Program-made: the position numbers and the translations under genes | IMG/VR virus record: IMGVR_UViG_3300025601_000016 | Location: 1-64,000 of that record | Length of the DNA stretch: 64,000 bases | Reading direction: 5' to 3' (one strand) | From: a virus | Notes under the pieces: model-generated | The model's database searches: none | Seen by the model: only the letters and a program-made list of their open reading frames with translations | What the model was told of the DNA's origin: nothing | In this document: positions 43,613 to 52,418 of the stretch, in pieces | Position numbering within the stretch: the stretch's first letter is position 1 | How the letters are laid out: each line of letters begins with the position of its first letter

Positions 43613-44087
43613 ACATGGCTCCTGAGTTGCTGATAAATGGGCGGATACCCACTTCCATTCTCGGATTCTTTTTGTCAATGGATCTCACTTCGCAAGAGAA
43701 TCCAGGCACGAAATGACAATTATCATCCTCTAACTTTCCCATTTCAACAAGAGTATCGACAAAATATTTATCTATAATGCTGACTACATTCATTAGATCA
43801 CGTTTAATATTATTTTGTGGATACAGTAAGTAATGAAGAGATACCTTACCCCATAGCTCAGTTACATTGGGAAGAGCTAAAACTTGGTCTTCAATCTCTT
43901 CTTTGAATTTCACCTTAGTTGTATTGGCAGTTTGATAGTGCCAATTTCGGTAATTATTCAGATTAAGCCAATGCTTCTTTGTTGCTTTGGTATAGGTCCC
44001 ATCTTTTTTGAGACGTGTCTTACCGCCTATGTAGAGAGGAAGAATGAGTTTGAGTTCGGGAGGTACTGGTCTATCTATAAAGGCCAT
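43605..44087 (-). CDS. RusA-like Holliday-junction resolvase
   Basis: A 160-residue protein. The segment KRDLMNVVSIIDKYFVDTLV followed by GKLEDDN matches the RusA pattern (D-x-D-N ... D ... DD). RusA-type enzymes cut Holliday junctions during phage DNA processing. Compared with RusA, the second Asp of the D-x-D-N motif is Met99 (D97-L-M-N100), so one catalytic position is changed; D121/D122 are kept. Its ribosome-binding site GAGG is part of the hairpin at 44088-44120. Confidence 0.75.
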   Translation of the reverse strand: MAFIDRPVPPELKLILPLYIGGKTRLKKDGTYTKATKKHWLNLNNYRNWHYQTANTTKVKFKEEIEDQVLALPNVTELWGKVSLHYLLYPQNNIKRDLMNVVSIIDKYFVDTLVEMGKLEDDNCHFVPGFSCEVRSIDKKNPRMEVGIRPFISNSGAMYG

Positions 44088-44120
44088 AAAAAACCTCTTT
44101 GCTGGGTTACAGCAAAGAGG
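44088..44120 (-). terminator. Terminator whose stem contains the next gene's ribosome-binding site
   Basis: On the minus strand CCTCTTTGCTG pairs perfectly with CAGCAAAGAGG (11 bp, 5-base loop) and is followed directly by TTTTTT and ATG 44087. AGAGG in the right arm is the only ribosome-binding site for the resolvase gene, so the same hairpin can end transcription and hide translation. Confidence 0.88.
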
Positions 44121-44147
44121 CTTAGTGTTCTTCAGTACTAAAGTCTA

Positions 44148-44867
44148 CTAGCCGAAAAGTGACTTTGTAGCTTTAGGTGAACCAGTACCGCTCTTAGGAG
44201 CGCCACTTGAACCAGTCACTTCTTTGAACTTATTACGTGTCTGGCCAGAGTTTTTATCCCCCCACTTTGTGTAGAAGAGATCCGCTTCTGCAATATCTGC
44301 ATCTTTTTTGAGTTCCAGATATGTCTTCTTGGTTTCAGTATGAAAATACTTATCGGTCTCGTTTACATCACGAGACTCATTCGTATCAACATAAGAATCA
44401 CCAACTTTTTCTTGTTTATTTTCGGTAACTTTAAGAATAGCTGCGGAGACTTTTTTACCAAGGAGTGAAGTAATCACTGGCATGTTTTTGTTGACCTCAG
44501 ACTTGGACTGAGAGTCCCAGACTTTAATCACTTTTTCTTCAACAGTTTGTTCCGCAAGCGGAAATCCTGTCGATACTAGACAAAGATCGTTGATTGTTTC
44601 AAAGCCTGGCAGCATACGTGTTTTGCCATCTTTTTCGTATGTGGCATCGCCATTACGATTAAAGATCCATGTGCGATCGGTGATCTCTTTATCACCATAC
44701 GCAATGACTGTTACCACACACTTTGCCTGGGATTTGGCAGACGGAGTGACATAAGCAAGCTTGATGACACCGTCATACAAACCTGATTCAACTGTGAAGC
44801 TACCACCACCTAGATAGTCGACTTGCTCTTCAGCACCTGAGATATCAATATTCTTGAACATATCCAT
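44148..44867 (-). CDS. Candidate single-stranded-DNA-binding protein (N4 SSB-like, tentative)
   Basis: A 239-residue protein right after the Sak4-like ATPase gene in the replication cluster. It has a beta-rich first half (GGGSFTVESGLYDGVIKLAY; CVVTVIAYGDKEITDRTWIF) and a charged second half with a Gly/Ser/Lys-rich tail ending TKSLFG. In N4 the SSB (gp45) lies in this cluster and also activates late promoters. No zinc or catalytic motif is seen. The SSB assignment rests on context and composition only. Confidence 0.5.
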   Translation of the reverse strand: MDMFKNIDISGAEEQVDYLGGGSFTVESGLYDGVIKLAYVTPSAKSQAKCVVTVIAYGDKEITDRTWIFNRNGDATYEKDGKTRMLPGFETINDLCLVSTGFPLAEQTVEEKVIKVWDSQSKSEVNKNMPVITSLLGKKVSAAILKVTENKQEKVGDSYVDTNESRDVNETDKYFHTETKKTYLELKKDADIAEADLFYTKWGDKNSGQTRNKFKEVTGSSGAPKSGTGSPKATKSLFG

Positions 44868-44914
44868 AGAAGTATTTCCTGTTTATTGGAGTTTCATTTG
44901 TGACTTAAAGCCAC

Positions 44915-44934
44915 CAAAAAAGCTGCTAGCTTTA
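44915..44934 (-). terminator. Small hairpin with T-run at the end of the Sak4-like gene
   Basis: On the minus strand AAAGCT-AGC-AGCTTT, a 6-bp stem with a 3-base loop, is followed by more T. It begins at the stop codon of the ATPase gene. A longer alternative stem CTTAAAGC/GCTTTAAG overlaps it. Confidence 0.65.
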
Positions 44935-45648
44935 AGTATAAAACTTAATCATATGGTTCAGCAGCAGAGCCACATTATTATCCATGAAAGTCTCTTGCTC
45001 AGTAAAGAGACCCATTGGGCCACGGATTCTTTCACCAATGGTATTCTTAGTCAAACGTGTTTGGAAAATATATTTGAACCCAAGAAGTTGATCGTCAGGT
45101 GTGATATTCAACAAGCTCGAGCTGTAAGGTTTAAGGTCATCTAGCGACATACGCTTGGTAGCAACTACCGTTGAAAAATAGGACTCAATCCCATTGTTTT
45201 TCAATGAGCCTTTGATGGGAACAGAGACTCGATCGACAAGATGTGCGTTTTGTATACTTAAAGTATGAGCCAACATGATTACATGCTTGTCTGTAGACGC
45301 TACAAGCTGCTGCATGAGGATCTTGAAGTATTGAGCATACTCTTGCCATGCTTGCCGGCCGTCCTTTGCTGGAATGACCAACTGGCTCTCATACATGTCC
45401 ATAAGAAACGTAAGAGAGTCGATGATGATTCCATCATAGTCAGGATTACCTGTCACCAGATCAAATGCTTCATTGACCTGATAAGGATCTGTGACGATCC
45501 CAGGCACAAAGTTATTTTTAAATGGCAGTGCTTTACCTGATTCTGTGTTTAGATAAACCCAGCGATCTTGGTTGGGTATGTCTTTTAGACTTGCAGATTT
45601 GCCTGTAGCAGACTCACCTCCAATTAATATAAGTTGATTATGACTCAT
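44932..45648 (-). CDS. Sak4/RecA-like ATPase
   Basis: A 238-residue P-loop protein. Walker A is GGESATGKSAS (residues 10-20) and Walker B is GIIIDSLTFL (about 73-82). A RecA-type core follows with VIMLAHT. Small phage RecA-like proteins of the Sak4 group act in single-strand annealing and recombination, usually with an SSB encoded next door, which fits the following gene. N4 gp43 occupies the comparable position. Confidence 0.75.
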   Translation of the reverse strand: MSHNQLILIGGESATGKSASLKDIPNQDRWVYLNTESGKALPFKNNFVPGIVTDPYQVNEAFDLVTGNPDYDGIIIDSLTFLMDMYESQLVIPAKDGRQAWQEYAQYFKILMQQLVASTDKHVIMLAHTLSIQNAHLVDRVSVPIKGSLKNNGIESYFSTVVATKRMSLDDLKPYSSSLLNITPDDQLLGFKYIFQTRLTKNTIGERIRGPMGLFTEQETFMDNNVALLLNHMIKFYT

Positions 45649-45660
45649 AGTCAGATGTCC

Positions 45661-47823
45661 TCATGGTTCAGTTTTAGCTGTCTTACGTGCAACTGTTCTT
45701 AAGATTGTATGTTGAAGCTCATTGTCCGAGAGAGGATTATCAATCTTCTTATTGAACTCGATAACGCGAGATTCAATTTCTGGATAAAGCATCTTTGCAT
45801 CGAACAGAGCCAAAGCGTATTTAATCATTTGGTTGTTTCGATTACCCATAACCATACGTTCAGCAAACCAACGTTCTAGGCTATTCAGGTCTTTGAGCTC
45901 AGTCATCTGAGATTTATGATGCTCATTTCGTGAAGTCTTAGGAATGAATCTGATTGGATCCAGAAGTGTACCTTGGATATTGTAGTGATGTTGGCCTAGG
46001 TGATTGGTAAGCCATTTACGCTCACGTTGGTTTGCCCCTTCATCTATCTCAAAAGGCAACCACTCCATGATGTTATTCATGAACTGTGTGTAGTCATCTT
46101 TGTTGAGATGGAGCTCATATTTCAGTGGCATAACGACTCTAAAACGATCAGGGCCTGTGCCGTCTTCTCTATGACGCTTAGTTGTGTACGTCATGAATGT
46201 ATAATCACGCAGCATTTCATGAACCAGGTCACGAGAAGACTTACCGTCGACATCCAACACAATCATATTGAAGCCTTCGATAACGTTGTCACCTCTTCTG
46301 TGGTTCCCCACAAAACGATGGTTGCACCAATGGTAACCTTCAGCTTGAGTCATCAAGTGAAGATTTTCAAAAGGTTGTACTTCAGGTTCATAGTCAGATG
46401 CGTAATCTTCTGAATAAGAAAACATCATCTTGTCAAGATCAGTTTCATTCAGGGCTTCGCCAGAAAAGAATTCAATTCCTTCTGTAAAAGCCTTCTTGAT
46501 CATGATATTGTTCTTATAGCCCCATGCGGTTGCAAGGGTCATGATTTCCTGACGGGCGGCGTTACCTGTTTTGTAATAAGGCAACGCTTCCGTCAGGTCA
46601 GCATGTGTGAGCTCTTGATCGTGCGCAGCAATGTACTTTGCCAGCTTTACATAAGCTTTCTCTCTGCTGAGTAGTGTCTTGAAGTCTGCTCCAGAAGATT
46701 CAACCAGGTTGATGGCATGATAGAGATTATCCATCAAGATCTCAGGAGCTTGGTCAATAAATCCAAATACACCAGCAAGCTTCAAAGCTTTAAAATAACG
46801 GTGGTTCAGTTCAGTTTTTTCCATCTCACAATGATCAGGAAGCCTGTCTGCTTCATTCTCACAAAGAATGCGATACTCGACCAATTCAATGGCTACATTG
46901 TCTGGCAGTGACATTGTCCACATATGGTTCATAGGATCAGCAAGTTGCGTGAATGACTTACTGATGACGTCAACCATCGAAGAAGAGTGCGAATCAATCA
47001 AGTCTTTGTAGATTTCTTCAGCAGTCATTTTATTGGAACTGCGCTCATGCACGCCCCACGCAAAAAGAAAGCGTCGGCTGTAGCCTGTTTGCAAGAACTC
47101 AAAAAACATGTCTTCAGTGTTACCACCATCCAGCAATTTGCTTGGTGTACCAAAGAGCAGCATGTTTGCTGGAGTAGGCCCATCAATGTCCTGGCCGCGG
47201 CTGTTATCTGTTGTATTCTTAGTAAGCTTTGCTTTGGTCTTACCTTTGTCAAAAAGCTCGAGAAACGTATTGAGAATCTCTGTGTTGGCCAGAAGGTTGG
47301 AACCAACCTCATCAATTTGTAGATTGATGGCGCCTGCGTCTGCTAGCAGTAGCTTCTGTCTGAGCTGTTTGACTGCAGGTACAGTACCACTGTCAAACGT
47401 ATAAGGATAAGGCCCAGCTTGGGCATATTCTTTTTCTAGGCCCTGAAGCTCAGCAGATTGATCTGTATTTTTATAAATTGATCGGTTTGTTGAAAGCTTC
47501 AAAAGGTTCTTATCAGAGATTTCATTAAGAGTTGCTTCAATGAATCGGGTTTTAAATCCGTCCATGAAGTAGTCTTCGATAATGCTAACAGAATGCCCTT
47601 TACCAAAACCAGATGTGGCTAGACCCAGTGCATAAATGTTTACTGGTATGTCTCCGCGGTCTTTAGTCTTGATCTGGGCTCTCATAGTAGAAGCCATCTT
47701 TGCAAGAAAGTAAGCGACTTCGACTCTAAAGAAATTACGGTTTTGGTTCTGTGTCTTTTTGCAGATGATATTTACCATCTCTTCCAGCACAGGATGATCT
47801 GTCAAAGAGTCAAAGTCTCTCAT
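45661..47823 (-). CDS. Primase-helicase (N4 gp42-like)
   Basis: A 720-residue protein; N4 gp42 has a similar size. The N-terminal half has a P-loop-like GLATSGFGKGHS (residues 67-78) and IDEVGSNLL, resembling DUF3987-type helicase domains. The C-terminal half has an archaeo-eukaryotic-primase-like stretch: MIVLDVDGKSS (D about 522-524) followed by PDRFRVVMPL and RKWLTNHLG. It would prime and unwind at the phage fork. The domain split is inference from motifs, and the P-loop is not fully standard. Confidence 0.75.
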   Translation of the reverse strand: MRDFDSLTDHPVLEEMVNIICKKTQNQNRNFFRVEVAYFLAKMASTMRAQIKTKDRGDIPVNIYALGLATSGFGKGHSVSIIEDYFMDGFKTRFIEATLNEISDKNLLKLSTNRSIYKNTDQSAELQGLEKEYAQAGPYPYTFDSGTVPAVKQLRQKLLLADAGAINLQIDEVGSNLLANTEILNTFLELFDKGKTKAKLTKNTTDNSRGQDIDGPTPANMLLFGTPSKLLDGGNTEDMFFEFLQTGYSRRFLFAWGVHERSSNKMTAEEIYKDLIDSHSSSMVDVISKSFTQLADPMNHMWTMSLPDNVAIELVEYRILCENEADRLPDHCEMEKTELNHRYFKALKLAGVFGFIDQAPEILMDNLYHAINLVESSGADFKTLLSREKAYVKLAKYIAAHDQELTHADLTEALPYYKTGNAARQEIMTLATAWGYKNNIMIKKAFTEGIEFFSGEALNETDLDKMMFSYSEDYASDYEPEVQPFENLHLMTQAEGYHWCNHRFVGNHRRGDNVIEGFNMIVLDVDGKSSRDLVHEMLRDYTFMTYTTKRHREDGTGPDRFRVVMPLKYELHLNKDDYTQFMNNIMEWLPFEIDEGANQRERKWLTNHLGQHHYNIQGTLLDPIRFIPKTSRNEHHKSQMTELKDLNSLERWFAERMVMGNRNNQMIKYALALFDAKMLYPEIESRVIEFNKKIDNPLSDNELQHTILRTVARKTAKTEP

Positions 47824-47853
47824 TTCATTTACCCTAATTTTAATTGGATTTAG

Positions 47854-48864
47854 TTAGATGTACTCAAGTCTTTGAGTACAAAGCGGAGCTGCGTCACAAT
47901 AATTACAACGCTTAACCTCACCAGGAGAAGTGATAACAATCCCTTTTCCTGCTTTAGTTTTATGGTTTAGTGCCTCAGCATAGTTATCAAAGTTCTTTGT
48001 AGCCCGAGCAAGTTTGTCTGGGTTAGCATAGTACTTATGGACATCCTCTGAACGCCAAAGCTCTTCATCAGTACAACGAATCATATCAGACTCGCTAGCA
48101 AAGCCTGCGTTCTGTTCGATCTCGTCTAACTTAGCGATGATGAATTTCTCAGCATCAGCTGGCTGATAAAGATTCACTGGCATTTCCATAACTGGATTTG
48201 GTGGATAGTTGTCTCTTCCTACATCACGCTGCAGCCAGTCTGTGAGAATGAAGTTGATGATACCCATATTGGATGTGATGATGTCTTCATTCAGCCATTT
48301 GTAACAAGCCATTTGTAGGGCGTAATCGCCTTTTTCAGTTTGATCCATTTTCATATAGCTGTAGACGCCCGTTGATTTGTTATCTTCAGGTTGTCCATTA
48401 ATGACTTGATCAAATTTACCGCTGATCCACATTGTAGTTCCTGCAGAAGTTTTAACTTTACGGTAAGCCCTTTGCTCAATGTAGATTGGAATGCAGTCTG
48501 GTCTGTCTTCAAGCATCTTCTTAGTTGGGTTAAGCACAAGCTTGTCTACAACCCCCGAAGGAAAGCCAATGCTCTTAAGAATCACATCTTTATTTGGATT
48601 CTCAAAAGCAGCCTCAATGGCTGAATGAATTGCCTGACCAATGCGTGATTTAGTCAGTTTAATTATCTCAATTTCGTTATTTTTGTCTGGCAAACGATGA
48701 CCCAGTATCAAAGCCTTAGTTGGCTTCAGTAGCTGAGTTACACTTAGTATTGGTAAACCGTCTTTTGGTGCACCAACTGGGATATGATCATAAGTATCTG
48801 TAGCCAACCAAAGTGCCATTGTCAGGTTCAAATTAGTTGAGTTAATGAGAGTTGTCTTGCCCAT
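47854..48864 (-). CDS. Cas4/RecB-like PD-(D/E)XK nuclease
   Basis: A 336-residue nuclease. The expected order is present: GQAIHSAIEAAF (His), SGKFDQV (Asp, about residue 150), EDNKST (Lys about 162), ALQMACYKW (Q-x3-Y). The C-terminal Cys cluster CNYCDAAPLC, as in Cas4 and AddB-type enzymes, suggests an iron-sulphur or zinc site. The start follows ACCCAAGAATAGGA. It probably trims DNA ends in replication and recombination. Confidence 0.85.
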   Translation of the reverse strand: MGKTTLINSTNLNLTMALWLATDTYDHIPVGAPKDGLPILSVTQLLKPTKALILGHRLPDKNNEIEIIKLTKSRIGQAIHSAIEAAFENPNKDVILKSIGFPSGVVDKLVLNPTKKMLEDRPDCIPIYIEQRAYRKVKTSAGTTMWISGKFDQVINGQPEDNKSTGVYSYMKMDQTEKGDYALQMACYKWLNEDIITSNMGIINFILTDWLQRDVGRDNYPPNPVMEMPVNLYQPADAEKFIIAKLDEIEQNAGFASESDMIRCTDEELWRSEDVHKYYANPDKLARATKNFDNYAEALNHKTKAGKGIVITSPGEVKRCNYCDAAPLCTQRLEYI

Positions 48865-48874
48865 AGCCAGGATC

Positions 48875-49195
48875 CTATTCTTGGGTTTCTTCTTGGCCCT
48901 CAGTGAAATATGTGTGCTCGGACATCATGCCCATGTACATCAAATTAAGGACGATAAAATCAGCGATCTGATCTGTATCTACTTTATATTGTTCTTTCAT
49001 TCTGAGCAAAGAAAGATTGCGAATATCGCCCAAATCTTTGGCGGTAATCTTACGCTTTTTAGGTGTGATCAGTACGTTTAGTTTTTGGCTTCTGAGTGTG
49101 GGATCTGCACCCTGCACTTTTGCTGGCTGAATAAAATGAATTTCAATGGTAGCCATATACCAATGGGTTTCTACGAAGGAGAGTTTCTTTTTCAT
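48875..49195 (-). CDS. Small basic/polar protein after DNA polymerase
   Basis: A 106-residue protein overlapping the stop of the DNA polymerase gene, so translationally coupled. It starts MKKKLSFVETHWYMATIEIH, has a basic middle (ITPKKRKITAKDLGDIRN) and an acidic end (EGQEETQE). The basic patch could bind DNA. No family is recognised. It stands between polymerase and nuclease genes, so a replication accessory role is likely. Confidence 0.7.
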   Translation of the reverse strand: MKKKLSFVETHWYMATIEIHFIQPAKVQGADPTLRSQKLNVLITPKKRKITAKDLGDIRNLSLLRMKEQYKVDTDQIADFIVLNLMYMGMMSEHTYFTEGQEETQE

Positions 49196-51834
49196 GGGTT
49201 TACTTTCAGTGAATTAAGAAATGCGTAAACATCATCGTATGATGCATCGTTTTGCAGTTTATGTTCTTCAGCCCATGTTGGATAAAAGACTGAAACTGCA
49301 CCTGATAACTTAACATCAGGATGTTTGATATCAGGATGCTTTTGCCATTGCACACATTCAACAATGTTTTGATTGAACCAGTTTAATACAGAAGCATTAT
49401 CTCTAACTAAATAATACTGAGCATCATGGATCTGGCAAGAAATTCTAATTTCTGATTGAAGATCTCCTCCTCTTACGCGTTCCATAAACTCAGACGCTGC
49501 ACGATTGTTCAGCAAGCCCCAGGACTGGCCTAAAGCATTGCCGGCCGTACGAGCCTCTGCTTTGGCTTGATGAGGCGTGTGGCGCTTTGTCATGACTACC
49601 TGATTGAGTATAGGTGTTCTGACTCGCAGACCGAATGCCGCAGTTACGTAACCTGTATTAGCTGCTTCGTTGATTTTAGCCTCAATGAAAGCATCAGATA
49701 CTTTATAAAGCTCGTGATAGTTTATCTCAATTTGATCAGCCATAATTGCATCAAATCCGCAATTATTCATCAGTCCATGTCTAGTACCTCCATACGTTAA
49801 CAAGAACGTTGGAGCCTTAGACATTTGCCTAAGCTCAGGATACTTGCTTTCGATAGAGTTGATGCTTGCTACAGAGCTTGAATCAATGTCTGGCATCTGG
49901 TCACCAAAGTATGAATGAGCTCTGAGACAGTGACCATCATAACCGTCAGTATAGACTTTCAGTTTGTTTGGATCTTTAGTTAGCAAAGCAGAAATCTTGT
50001 CTTCTAGCGAGTCAAAATCAAGACCAACAAAAAGCCAGCCCTCAGGTGCTTTGATGCATCGTTTGATGTACTTAGCCAGACGAGATTTAGAAGGTATGTT
50101 CTGCAAGTTTGGATTAGAAGAACTCAGTCTTCCAGACACAGTCCCACCGATATTAAAATTACCATGCATATAATAATTACCGTCTGGTGCTTTTCTGGCT
50201 CCTTCAAGAGCTGGAATAAAAGTCGACAGTAGAATGCCGCTGTCTTTGAGATCCAGCAAAGCATTAAGCAAGCTTAGAACGTCAGGATTTTTTGTATGGT
50301 TCCTTAGATCTTTGATATACTTACTTTTGGTAGATGGTGCACCTGAAGCAGTTTCGCCTAGTATAGGTAATCCAAGAAACTCAGGAGAATAAAGAAGCCC
50401 AGAAAGCTGCAAGTCGCTATCCGGATTAAACTCCAGTTTAATTTGAGAAACATCAGTACGCTTCTTTTTCCATTTGCTATGCAGTTCTTCAACTTTTTTC
50501 TCCTTCAGATAATAAGTGTAGTCTTTGACTACAGTATTATTGAGAATTGTCTGAACAGCAGTTTCTTTGATAACTGTCAGATCTTTTTTTGAAATAATTA
50601 CCTGGTTCATATCAACAGGTAGACCGTTCAGTTGCATGTCTACGATATCAACAAGAGAAGGCAAGAATATCTGCCTGTATATTTCTTCCTGGTTTTCTTC
50701 CACCATCAAAGGATAGTTTTTGTTGTACACAAACCAAGTTGAGAAACAGTCAATAAGGTTATACTCAAGAAGCTCTGCTACAGGTATCTTGGTAACATCT
50801 TTGATTTCATCAACAGCATAGTTACCAGCAAACTCAACTGCCTGCTGCTTTAAGCCAAGCTTGTTGCCGGCACATGAGTTTGTGGCCAAATAACTGATAA
50901 TTTTAGTGTCTTCAAAACAAGAATTCACAACGACATCATTAAATATAATGTCTCTTGAGCTATCAATACTTTCTGAAACACTCGCCAATTGATGAACCAA
51001 TACAGTTAAATCAAAAGCTGCATTATGGAATATCAGTCTTAGCTTAGACTGTGTGCTATTCGAATTAATAGACCTGTTAGTTAGCCAAAAAATAAGTTGT
51101 TCTCGAACTTCATAATTATAAAATCCAGGAGCATGGTCTACTTGAAAAGCAATTCCTTCATTCTCATTCCAAGCAAACGCGATAGAAGCTATGCCGGCGT
51201 CATGCATATCCAAACTAAATGTCTCAATGTCACAGGTTAGATTTTGGATTTCTGAAATTGAACTTAAAGCATTTCGAATTTCTTGATATGTTTGTGGGTA
51301 ATAACAAAATTTAGTAATGTTCTTGCCTGGATCCACATAGACTTGATTACGATCAGCAAGAAGAGACTGCATGGCAATCTGAATGCCTTGCTCAGTTTTT
51401 ACTGGGTCATAAAATGACATCTTATAATTAGGCACATAAAGTACACTGATGTCTTGATGATCTGGAAAGTGAGACGTGGATGGAGTAAACAATGTGCCTA
51501 CTTCTTCTGACGCTTTAGGTGAACCTGTCAGTGTCTTAAAATAATCTGGCTGGCTAACCAAAACATGCATAATACCGATGTCTTTGAGAATAGAAAGAAG
51601 CTCTCCAAAAAACGATCTTTGTTCGTCTACAGAAAGTGGTTTTCTTTTTTTGCCGTTTTTAGACATAGTATATGGAAGCTTATAAGCGACAGCTTCTTTG
51701 ATTATTTCTGGGTCAGCACCCACATGAATAAGACCATTATCAAAGTAGCTTTTTTTCATCTCATCATGATTAAGATCATAAGCGAGAATCGCTATTTTGA
51801 ATTCTGGATCATGATGAAATGTGATGTATTGCAT
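49192..51834 (-). CDS. Family A DNA polymerase
   Basis: An 880-residue replicative polymerase. The 3'-5' exonuclease has TCDIETFSLD (about residue 200), IFHNAAFDLTVL and the third site near LEYNLIDCFSTW. The polymerase has motif A GLDFDSLEDKIS (about 605), motif B RQMSKAPTFLLTYGG, and motif C CQIHDAQYY (about 803). The fingers segment carries GRLSSSNPNLQNIP, a pol A signature. It matches N4 gp39 in type, size and place. All catalytic residues seem intact. Confidence 0.93.
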   Translation of the reverse strand: MQYITFHHDPEFKIAILAYDLNHDEMKKSYFDNGLIHVGADPEIIKEAVAYKLPYTMSKNGKKRKPLSVDEQRSFFGELLSILKDIGIMHVLVSQPDYFKTLTGSPKASEEVGTLFTPSTSHFPDHQDISVLYVPNYKMSFYDPVKTEQGIQIAMQSLLADRNQVYVDPGKNITKFCYYPQTYQEIRNALSSISEIQNLTCDIETFSLDMHDAGIASIAFAWNENEGIAFQVDHAPGFYNYEVREQLIFWLTNRSINSNSTQSKLRLIFHNAAFDLTVLVHQLASVSESIDSSRDIIFNDVVVNSCFEDTKIISYLATNSCAGNKLGLKQQAVEFAGNYAVDEIKDVTKIPVAELLEYNLIDCFSTWFVYNKNYPLMVEENQEEIYRQIFLPSLVDIVDMQLNGLPVDMNQVIISKKDLTVIKETAVQTILNNTVVKDYTYYLKEKKVEELHSKWKKKRTDVSQIKLEFNPDSDLQLSGLLYSPEFLGLPILGETASGAPSTKSKYIKDLRNHTKNPDVLSLLNALLDLKDSGILLSTFIPALEGARKAPDGNYYMHGNFNIGGTVSGRLSSSNPNLQNIPSKSRLAKYIKRCIKAPEGWLFVGLDFDSLEDKISALLTKDPNKLKVYTDGYDGHCLRAHSYFGDQMPDIDSSSVASINSIESKYPELRQMSKAPTFLLTYGGTRHGLMNNCGFDAIMADQIEINYHELYKVSDAFIEAKINEAANTGYVTAAFGLRVRTPILNQVVMTKRHTPHQAKAEARTAGNALGQSWGLLNNRAASEFMERVRGGDLQSEIRISCQIHDAQYYLVRDNASVLNWFNQNIVECVQWQKHPDIKHPDVKLSGAVSVFYPTWAEEHKLQNDASYDDVYAFLNSLKVNP

Positions 51835-52418
51835 TAGGTGGTAATCCTACGAAAAAGAAATCGTTTAAGAGGTTCATTGACACGATCGTAATGAAGAAAG
51901 AAGTTGGACTTCTTTGAATCATCACGACTGTATTTCAATTTTGTTTTGCCAACAGGATCGTTTGCTTCAATGAAATTCTCAAACACCTTAAGGGAATGAG
52001 AAAACGTTGATAGTTGGTCTGGCATATTGGCTACATACTCAACAGGATTATTTGCAAGGTTGCTTAACTGAGTCAGAAAATGAGCCATGTAAGTCATATA
52101 CTGAGGTATGTCTGTCCGGTTGTCTTTAAGGTATTGAGCCTTGTCTTCGAGTTCAGGAGCAATTGGGCTGATACCTATTTGTTTGTATGTTGCACTGACA
52201 GCAAAGAGTTCAGACTTGTAATAAAACCCTAAGGGAGATCCGCCGTACTTGAGATGATTTTCATTTACAAGCTCTGCGGTCTCTGTAGCGACAAGAGAGT
52301 TTTCTTTTTCACCTAGTGTAATAAGAAGCTCCTTGTGAATTAAGCGCCCCATATTACCACCTATGTAAACATCTCTAATCTCTTTCATAGTAAATTGGTC
52401 TATTCCGGTGAACCACAT
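51834..52418 (-). CDS. Hypothetical protein between polymerase and helicase (N4 gp38 position)
   Basis: A 194-residue protein that overlaps the neighbouring genes by one base on each side (ends at 51834, starts at 52418), a tight replication operon. It looks mostly helical (PQYMTYMAHFLTQLSNLANN) with basic ends (EPLKRFLFRRITT). No motif is recognised. Position suggests a replication accessory factor. Confidence 0.7.
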   Translation of the reverse strand: MWFTGIDQFTMKEIRDVYIGGNMGRLIHKELLITLGEKENSLVATETAELVNENHLKYGGSPLGFYYKSELFAVSATYKQIGISPIAPELEDKAQYLKDNRTDIPQYMTYMAHFLTQLSNLANNPVEYVANMPDQLSTFSHSLKVFENFIEANDPVGKTKLKYSRDDSKKSNFFLHYDRVNEPLKRFLFRRITT

